DNA of 11,756 bases from Candidatus Saccharimonadota bacterium. Its GTDB lineage: Bacteria > Patescibacteriota > Saccharimonadia > Saccharimonadales > Saccharimonadaceae. Position 1 is the first letter of the stretch. Each line of letters opens with the position of its first letter. Shown here one piece after another: positions 6,254 through 11,756 of this stretch. A program made the translations under genes and the position numbers. The notes under the pieces are model-generated. The model had not been told where the DNA came from and searched no databases. It saw only the letters and a program-made list of their open reading frames with translations. The stretch covers positions 1 to 11,756 of the forward strand of contig JAUNQQ010000025.1 of the NCBI GenBank assembly GCA_030536095.1, in the 5' to 3' direction.

Positions 6254-6282
6254 TTGCATTTTTATTTATCTTGTGCTAATAT
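6254..6282 (+). promoter_or_regulatory. topA promoter, extended -10
   Basis: TTGCAT (6254-6259), 17-nt spacer ending in TGC, TAATAT (6277-6282). The topA ATG (6292) begins 9 nt after the -10 box, so the leader is 0-3 nt. An out-of-frame ATG at 6281 lies inside the -10 box and would not be transcribed. Confidence 0.65.
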
Positions 6283-6291
6283 GAAAAAGCT

Positions 6292-8625
6292 ATGTCACAA
6301 AACCTCGTCATCGTAGAGAGCCCTGCAAAGGCAAAAACTATCGAGCGCTATCTCGGTTCCGATTTTCATGTTCTTGCTTCTGTCGGACATATTCGAAAAG
6401 ATACAAAAGTTGATGTCGCTCATAATTTTAATGTTACTTATGAAATTGACGATGGTCATAAAAAAATTATTTCCGAGCTAAAAAAGGCTGCGAAGTCCGC
6501 CAATACAATTTGGCTCGCAACCGATGAGGACCGCGAAGGAGAGGCTATTTCTTGGCATTTAATTGAAGTCTTAAAACTCCCTAAAAATACTAATCGGATT
6601 ACCTTCCACGAAATTACCGAACCCGCCCTAAAAGATGCAATTTCTCACCCCCGCACCGTCGATATGGATATGGTTTCCTCTCAACAGGCTCGTCAAACTC
6701 TTGATATGTTAGTAGGTTACGACTTATCTGGCGTTGTCCGCAAAAAAGTCCCCGGCGCAATTTCCGCTGGTCGCGTCCAAAGCCCAGCTCTAAGATTAGT
6801 CGTTGAGCGCGAACGCGAAATCGAAAAATTCCAAAAATCTAGCACCTTTAAGGTTTCTGGAAATTTCCGCAAAACCCCTGATGACGAGCCATTTCTTGCT
6901 ACTATTGAAAAACAGTCTTTTGAAACTATTGACCAGGCAAAAACCGCTCTCGAAAAAATTAAAAATCAAAAATTCCGCGTATCCTCTCTCGAAAAATCCG
7001 AAGGAAAAAAGGCTAATCCCGTCCCCTTTACAACTGCTGCGCTCCAAATTGAAGCGAACTCTCGTCTCGGTTTTTCCGCTCGAACTACTATGTCTGCCGC
7101 TCAGGGACTTTATCAGGCCGGCCTAATTACTTATCATCGTACCGATTCTCTAAATCTCTCTAAACAAGCCATTGGCTCAATCGCTCATTACATTGAAAAA
7201 AATTACGGTCAGGATTATCTTCATGTCCGCCATTTTCACACTAAAGATGCATCCGCCCAAGAAGCTCACGAAGCCATCCGCCCAACTCATATCGAAACCG
7301 CCTCTGCTGGAAAAAATAATTACGAGAAAAAGCTCTATCATCTTATTCGCACCCGCACTCTCGCTACTCAAATGGAAAATGCCCGCGTCGATAAAACTAC
7401 GATTACCCTAGAACCCGAAAATAAAACCCCTCTTATTTTTACTGCTAAGGGTGAAATTGTGGTTTTTGATGGTTTCCTAAAAGTATACGGTAACACTAAA
7501 GACATTATCTTGCCTAATCTACAAGAAAACGACCTCGTTTCCTACGATGAAATTATCGCTCGCGAAACTTTTGCCAAGCCGCCCGCCCGTTACACTGAAG
7601 GTTCGCTTGTTAAAAAACTCGAACAGCTCGGTATTGGCCGCCCATCAACTTATGCCTCAATCATGTCCGCCATTCAGGCTCGCGGCTACGTCATAAAAGG
7701 TGAATCTGAAGGCGAACCACGCGAAATTCGCGAACTAATCCTTACTGGAGAAATCACCGAAAAAACCGAAACCGAAAAATCTGGCAGTACAAAAGGAAAA
7801 CTTCTCCCCACCCCAGTTGGCGAACTCGTTTCCGACTTTCTGAATGAAAATTTTGAAGAAATCGTTGATTACGATTTTACGGCGAATGTCGAAAAAAATC
7901 TTGACAAAATCGCCGAAGCAAAACTCGATCGCGTCAAAATGCTTAAAGATTTTTACGATCCATTTTCTACTCTCGTAAAAAAATCCGAATCCGCCGAACG
8001 ATATAATGCCGCTACCGCACTCGGTGTTGATCCTAAGACCGGAAAAAACGTTTACGCTAAAATCGGTCGCAATGGTGGCTTTATTCAGCTCGGCGAAAAT
8101 GAAAAAGAAACCGGCGAGAAACCTCGCTTCGCCCCTCTTCCAAGAGGGAAAACCGTAAAGACTGTCACCTTTGAACAAGCACTAAAGCAGCTTGAGCTCC
8201 CCGCCCTTCCTCGTACTCTTGGCAAAGCTAAGGACGGCACTGAAATTATCGCCGCCTCCGGTCCATTTGGCCCCTATCTAAAAGCCGGCGCCTATAATAT
8301 CTCCATAAAACTCGACCCTTACACCATTACTTTTGCCGAGGCTGAGCCGCTTTATGAAGAAAAGAAAGCATCTATTCTCGCCGATTTTGGCGACATAAAA
8401 GTTATTAACGGAAAATATGGTCCTTACGTCAAGGGTCCCGGCCGACGCAATATCGCCAAAATCCCCAAAGACCAAGACCCACGTAAACTAACCAAAGACG
8501 AATGTGAAACCATCCTAAAAGAAAAACCCGCCGCCCGTCGTGCGACCAAAACCTCTAAAAAAACAGGGAAAACTTCGCGCTCCGCAAAAACCTCCAAGAA
8601 ATCCACCCATAAAAAATCCTCATAA
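6292..8625 (+). CDS. topA: DNA topoisomerase I (type IA)
   Basis: This enzyme relaxes negatively supercoiled DNA by cutting one strand through a 5'-phosphotyrosine link. The 777 residues show the Toprim domain with VIVESPAKAK (6-15; catalytic Glu9) and ATDEDREGEA (76-85; metal-binding acidic residues). The active-site block GLITYHRTDS has catalytic Tyr281; E. coli has ITYMRTDS, so His replaces Met after the Tyr. The core also contains GRPSTYASIM. There are no C-terminal zinc fingers: almost no cysteine is present. Instead there are short repeats of the topoisomerase C-terminal type: GRNGGFIQLG (from 592), GPFGPYLKAG (from 657) and GKYGPYVKGP (from 707). A Lys/Ser/Thr-rich tail follows (about 744-777), probably a non-specific DNA contact, as in actinobacterial TopA tails. 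The start follows from MSQNLVIVESPAKAK beginning right at the family's N-terminal motif. Confidence 0.97.
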   Translation: MSQNLVIVESPAKAKTIERYLGSDFHVLASVGHIRKDTKVDVAHNFNVTYEIDDGHKKIISELKKAAKSANTIWLATDEDREGEAISWHLIEVLKLPKNTNRITFHEITEPALKDAISHPRTVDMDMVSSQQARQTLDMLVGYDLSGVVRKKVPGAISAGRVQSPALRLVVEREREIEKFQKSSTFKVSGNFRKTPDDEPFLATIEKQSFETIDQAKTALEKIKNQKFRVSSLEKSEGKKANPVPFTTAALQIEANSRLGFSARTTMSAAQGLYQAGLITYHRTDSLNLSKQAIGSIAHYIEKNYGQDYLHVRHFHTKDASAQEAHEAIRPTHIETASAGKNNYEKKLYHLIRTRTLATQMENARVDKTTITLEPENKTPLIFTAKGEIVVFDGFLKVYGNTKDIILPNLQENDLVSYDEIIARETFAKPPARYTEGSLVKKLEQLGIGRPSTYASIMSAIQARGYVIKGESEGEPREIRELILTGEITEKTETEKSGSTKGKLLPTPVGELVSDFLNENFEEIVDYDFTANVEKNLDKIAEAKLDRVKMLKDFYDPFSTLVKKSESAERYNAATALGVDPKTGKNVYAKIGRNGGFIQLGENEKETGEKPRFAPLPRGKTVKTVTFEQALKQLELPALPRTLGKAKDGTEIIAASGPFGPYLKAGAYNISIKLDPYTITFAEAEPLYEEKKASILADFGDIKVINGKYGPYVKGPGRRNIAKIPKDQDPRKLTKDECETILKEKPAARRATKTSKKTGKTSRSAKTSKKSTHKKSS

Positions 8626-8662
8626 TTTTCCCTGCAATATTTTTCCACTTTTTAAAAATTTG

Positions 8663-8671
8663 TGCTATAAT
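8663..8671 (+). promoter_or_regulatory. Upstream promoter candidate (P1) for the sigma-4/HARE gene
   Basis: TGC directly followed by TATAAT (8666-8671), an extended -10 element. The -35 region (TTCCAC) is poor. Transcription would start near 8678, about 100 nt before the gene. Confidence 0.45.
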
Positions 8672-8697
8672 AACCATAGAAATCCAACATTTTTCCA

Positions 8698-8726
8698 TTG
8701 ACATTTATACTATAAAATGTTATTAT
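8698..8726 (+). promoter_or_regulatory. Main promoter candidate (P2) for the sigma-4/HARE gene
   Basis: Perfect TTGACA (8698-8703), 17-nt spacer ending in TGT, TATTAT (8721-8726). Transcription should start near 8733, giving a leader of about 47 nt before the ATG at 8780. This contrasts with the leaderless genes around it. Confidence 0.75.
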
Positions 8727-8779
8727 AACAATAATTATTAAAATATCAATTACGGGTGGAAGAAGGAAAATTTACCGAT

Positions 8780-9850
8780 ATGGAGCAGAGTGCGAGTAAT
8801 ATCGCTAATACAACAAAAATAGACCAGAACGCAGAAATTATCGCAAGCGCAATAAAGAACAGCCTTAGTGTAATTGAGCAAGAACGTGAACGAATTATTA
8901 TTACTCATCGCTTCGGGCTAACCGGCCCTCGCGAAACTCTCGAAGAAATCGGTGAATCTCTTTCTATAACTCGCGAACGCGTTCGTCAGCTCGAAAAAGC
9001 GATTCTTGTTCATCTCCATATTGCCGCCGAAGAGGGAACTATTGAGGGCCTTTCCGCCGCCGAAAAGCTAATCATCCGTAATCTTACCGAAGTCGGCCGC
9101 GTTGCTAGAACCTCAACTCTCGCCGAAAAGATCCTCGCCACTGTCGAACCGACTTCCTGTGCTGAGCTAAATTTTCTCGCGACCATTTCCAACTCTCTCT
9201 GCCATATCGAAGAAACCGATCGCTACTATTCCGCCATCGCGATTTCCGAATATGGCTCCGATAAAGATTTTAAAGAGCGTGCCGACAAAATCGTCTCTAT
9301 AATTAAGAAACAAGGCGAGCCAATGACCGTCGATCAGCTTGACGAACTAACAAATTACGAACACCCATCCCATATTGCCGCCATCGCCTCTATCGCCAAG
9401 CCTCTCGCCGAGCTAAACGGTTTCTGGGGCCTAAATAAATGGCCAACGGTTAATCCTAAAAATATCCGTGACAAGATCTTTGTCATTCTTTCCACAAAAA
9501 ACGAACCGATGCATTTTTCCGAAATTGCTGACGCTATTAAACAGTCCAACTTTAAGCGCAAGAATGTTACGACTCAAGCAATTCATAATGAACTAATCAA
9601 AGATTCTCGCTTTGTCCTTATTGGTCGTGGAATTTACGCCCTGAATACATGGGGATATAAAGAGGGGACTGTTTCCGAAATTATTACCGCCATCCTAAAG
9701 GAAAAAGGCGAACCAATGACTCGCGAAGAAATTGTCCGAGAAGTTCTTCACTCTAGAAAAGTAAAAGAAACTACTATCCTTCTTAATCTCCAAAATAAAA
9801 AACTTTTCCATAAAATCGACAAAAACTCCTATGAACTAGCCGAACCTTAG
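8780..9850 (+). CDS. Sigma-70 region 4 protein with tandem HARE-like winged helices
   Basis: A 356-residue probable DNA-binding transcription protein. Residues 31-80 match sigma-70 region 4: a helix with ERERIIITHRFGL (35-47), then the region 4.2 helix-turn-helix TLEEIGESLSITRERVRQLEKA (53-74), which in sigma factors binds the -35 box. Region 2, needed for -10 recognition and core binding, is absent, so it is not a full sigma factor. The C-terminal half has three similar units of about 60-70 residues, each with a hydrophobic helix followed by an EPM motif (Glu180, 242 and 311). The second and third resemble the HARE-HTH domain of the RNA polymerase delta subunit. Start: AGAAGGA (8761-8767) lies 12 nt before ATG 8780; an in-frame GTG at 8756 adds 8 residues but has no ribosome-binding site. 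Stop TAG. Likely role: RNA polymerase-associated regulator; the target is unknown. Confidence 0.8.
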   Translation: MEQSASNIANTTKIDQNAEIIASAIKNSLSVIEQERERIIITHRFGLTGPRETLEEIGESLSITRERVRQLEKAILVHLHIAAEEGTIEGLSAAEKLIIRNLTEVGRVARTSTLAEKILATVEPTSCAELNFLATISNSLCHIEETDRYYSAIAISEYGSDKDFKERADKIVSIIKKQGEPMTVDQLDELTNYEHPSHIAAIASIAKPLAELNGFWGLNKWPTVNPKNIRDKIFVILSTKNEPMHFSEIADAIKQSNFKRKNVTTQAIHNELIKDSRFVLIGRGIYALNTWGYKEGTVSEIITAILKEKGEPMTREEIVREVLHSRKVKETTILLNLQNKKLFHKIDKNSYELAEP

Positions 9851-9862
9851 CCCACTATTCAA

Positions 9863-9881
9863 TAAGACAGCTCCAGTCTTA
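9863..9881 (+). terminator. Weak hairpin after the sigma-4/HARE gene
   Basis: TAAGAC (9863-9868) pairs with GTCTTA (9876-9881) around a 7-nt loop. There is no T-run after it, so it is at best a weak terminator; it also overlaps the -35 box of the next gene. Confidence 0.25.
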
Positions 9882-9907
9882 ACATTACCACTAAAGTATG
9901 ATATAAT
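9879..9907 (+). promoter_or_regulatory. Promoter of the VirD4-like ATPase gene, leaderless type
   Basis: TTAACA (9879-9884), 17-nt spacer ending in TGA, TATAAT (9902-9907). The ATG at 9914 begins 6 nt after the -10 box, so transcription should start at or just inside the start codon. Confidence 0.75.
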
Positions 9908-9913
9908 CACCTT

Positions 9914-11756
9914 ATGATCTCAACGCTCATTCAATTTATTTCTAAACCGATTATCTGGATTCCGCTCGTCCTTATTTTTGCTTTTTTAACCTACCGAAAT
10001 TATAAAAAACTTAATAAACTAAAAGTTCTCAATGTCGATTCCGTCTTACTTATGCTAGAAATTCCACGCGCTAACGACAAAAAAGAACTCGCCGCCGAAC
10101 AGATGTTCGCCTCTCTTCATGGTATTCTGCGCGATGCCCGCGAGCTAAAAAACACCGGCGGAGTTCAGGAGCATCTTAGCTTTGAAATCGTCTCCACCTC
10201 TGGACAAATCCGATTCTATGTCTGGTGTCCCAAAATCCTCCAAAATTTTGTCGAGGGACAGATTTATGCTCAATATCCCACCGTCCAGATTCATAAAATG
10301 TCCGAAGACTACGCCGATAATCGCCAGTCTCATCCTGTAACTTACACCACCGAGCTGACCTTAACCGAAGATGCCGCTCTCCCAATAAAAACCTTCGATA
10401 ATTTCGAGGTTGACCCTCTTGCTGGTATTACCGGTACTCTCGCCAAACTAAATCCTGATAATTCCGAAGAACTCTGGATTCAGATTCTCACTCGCCCCAT
10501 TCCCGACGATTGGCATAAAAACACTACCGATAAATGGGTTCGTCGCGCTCGCGGCGGAGGCGGTAGCCTTGTTATTGGCAATATCGATTGGCGTTGGTTT
10601 GTCGAAGTTCTCGGTGCACTCTTTCGTCCACCCGAAGGTGGGGCTCCCGGTGAAACAACCATCCAGCTCTCTGACCGCGTAAAAACCCAAATCGGAAGCG
10701 CCGAAGAAAAAGCCACTAAACTCGGTTATGAAGTAAAAATCCGTCTTGCCTATCTTGGTAACGAAGAAATCGATGCAAAACTAAATATGCAAGCGCTTGT
10801 TGGAACTTTTAAACAGTTTAATTCCACTAATCTAAACGGTTTCCACCAGATAAAAGCAACTTTCGACCATGGCGCACTCGAAGATTATAAGCTCCGCGCC
10901 TTTAATGAACATGGCTTTATTCTCAATATTACCGAGCTCGCCTCCGTTTATCATCTCCCTCATACTTCCGTCGAAACTCCAAATATCGTCTGGGCAACTA
11001 GTAAAACCGCCGAGCCGCCCGCGAATCTCCCCATGATAACAGGGAATCACGCGAATGACGAACAGATTTCCGCCTTCGGTCTAACCAATTTTCGCGGAAT
11101 AAATCATCAGTTTGGTCTCCTCCGCAAAGATCGCTCTCGCCATGTTTATGTCATTGGTCAGACCGGTGCCGGAAAGTCTGGACTACTCGAACTCTTTGCC
11201 CTTTCTGATATTTTCTATAATCACGGCTACTGCATTATCGATCCCCACGGCGATTTCGCCATTAATAACCTTCGCTTCGTTCCAAAATCCCGAATTAAGG
11301 ATGTCGTTTATTTCAATCCCTCCGATCGCGAACACCCTGTCGCCTTTAATCCGCTCGAAGTTGATGACCCTAGCCGCAAGCCTAATATTTCCTCTGAAGT
11401 AATTGGTGTCTTGAAGCGGATGTTTGGCGATTCTTGGGGCCCGCGTCTTGAGTATATTCTCCGCAACACTCTTCTTGCTCTGCTCGATCGCCCTTCGACC
11501 ACTTTACTTGATGTTGCTCGTCTGCTTACGGATAAAGATTTTCGCAAAGAAACTCTCGATTATTGTAAAGATGTGACTGTTCTTCAGTTCTGGAAACATG
11601 AATTTGGTCAATGGAATGAGAAACAGGTCAACGAATCTATCGCTCCTGTCCTCAATAAGGTTGGCGCCTTTACTGCTAATCCAATTATTAGAAACATTAT
11701 TGGTCAGCCAAAGTCCAGCTTTAATATCCGAAAAATCATGGACGAGGGAAAAATCC
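9914..11756 (+). CDS. Membrane-anchored VirD4/TraG-like ATPase (3' end outside window)
   Basis: The frame stays open from ATG 9914 to the window end, giving 614 residues so far. Residues 12-27 form one hydrophobic segment (PIIWIPLVLIFAFLTY), followed by a basic stretch, so the protein is anchored with its bulk in the cytoplasm. About 370 residues of unassigned N-terminal domain follow, including a glycine-rich turn (RARGGGGS). The P-loop ATPase domain then begins with HVYVIGQTGAGKSGLLE; Walker A is GQTGAGKS (415-422). CIIDPHGDFA, with DPHGDF at 443-448, and the FNPLEVDD block are typical of the TraG/VirD4/DUF87 group of type IV secretion and conjugation ATPases. Walker B is not clearly seen and probably lies beyond the window. 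By family, it would pump DNA or protein, or act as a coupling protein. No other secretion gene is visible here to test that. Codon use resembles its neighbours. Confidence 0.85.
   Translation, partial: MISTLIQFISKPIIWIPLVLIFAFLTYRNYKKLNKLKVLNVDSVLLMLEIPRANDKKELAAEQMFASLHGILRDARELKNTGGVQEHLSFEIVSTSGQIRFYVWCPKILQNFVEGQIYAQYPTVQIHKMSEDYADNRQSHPVTYTTELTLTEDAALPIKTFDNFEVDPLAGITGTLAKLNPDNSEELWIQILTRPIPDDWHKNTTDKWVRRARGGGGSLVIGNIDWRWFVEVLGALFRPPEGGAPGETTIQLSDRVKTQIGSAEEKATKLGYEVKIRLAYLGNEEIDAKLNMQALVGTFKQFNSTNLNGFHQIKATFDHGALEDYKLRAFNEHGFILNITELASVYHLPHTSVETPNIVWATSKTAEPPANLPMITGNHANDEQISAFGLTNFRGINHQFGLLRKDRSRHVYVIGQTGAGKSGLLELFALSDIFYNHGYCIIDPHGDFAINNLRFVPKSRIKDVVYFNPSDREHPVAFNPLEVDDPSRKPNISSEVIGVLKRMFGDSWGPRLEYILRNTLLALLDRPSTTLLDVARLLTDKDFRKETLDYCKDVTVLQFWKHEFGQWNEKQVNESIAPVLNKVGAFTANPIIRNIIGQPKSSFNIRKIMDEGKI

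Noticed and set aside
8756..8779. GTG start of the sigma-4/HARE gene
   Set aside because: It has no ribosome-binding site and would place AGAAGGA inside the gene; ATG 8780 uses that site.
10145..11547. Several short frames on both strands within the ATPase gene
   Set aside because: They are shadows of one long frame with clear Walker A and DPHGDF motifs.

Overview
The window looks like a chromosomal piece of a Patescibacteria (CPR) genome, probably Saccharibacteria (TM7) or a close relative. That placement is an inference. It rests on the mix of a FISUMP-type surface protein, a large membrane-anchored VirD4/TraG-like ATPase, a sigma-region-4/HARE-HTH regulator, compact housekeeping genes, and promoters whose -10 box sits directly against the start codon. 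No mobile element, CRISPR array, tRNA or rRNA was found.

Layout: (1) 3-473, the C-terminal end of a FISUMP-domain surface protein, followed by a strong hairpin terminator. (2) 597-2087 (-), glutamyl-tRNA synthetase gltX, divergent from der (2145-3548, +), with overlapping promoters in the short gap. (3) pth (3611-4162, +), convergent with dprA (4287-5246, -). (4) 5247-5713, a long gap without a credible protein gene. It carries the best promoter in the window, about 360 nt that fold into several long perfect helices with a possible pseudoknot, and a 15-bp terminator stem. I do not recognise this RNA; it is the most interesting item here. (5) 5714-6250, an unknown small membrane-anchored protein. 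(6) topA (6292-8625), without zinc fingers but with C-terminal repeats and a lysine-rich tail. (7) 8780-9850, a DNA-binding protein with sigma region 4 followed by three tandem winged-helix (HARE-like) repeats. (8) 9914 to the window end, the 5' part of a type IV secretion/conjugation-type ATPase.

The genes cover translation (gltX, der, pth), DNA uptake or processing and topology (dprA, topA), transcription (sigma-4/HARE protein) and DNA or protein transfer (VirD4-like ATPase). Five plus-strand genes (der, pth, the 5714 gene, topA, the ATPase) have a -10 hexamer ending 6-9 nt before the ATG and no Shine-Dalgarno sequence, so they are probably transcribed as leaderless mRNAs. gltX and the sigma-4/HARE gene have leaders with purine-rich ribosome-binding sites. 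All eight visible stop codons are TAA or TAG.
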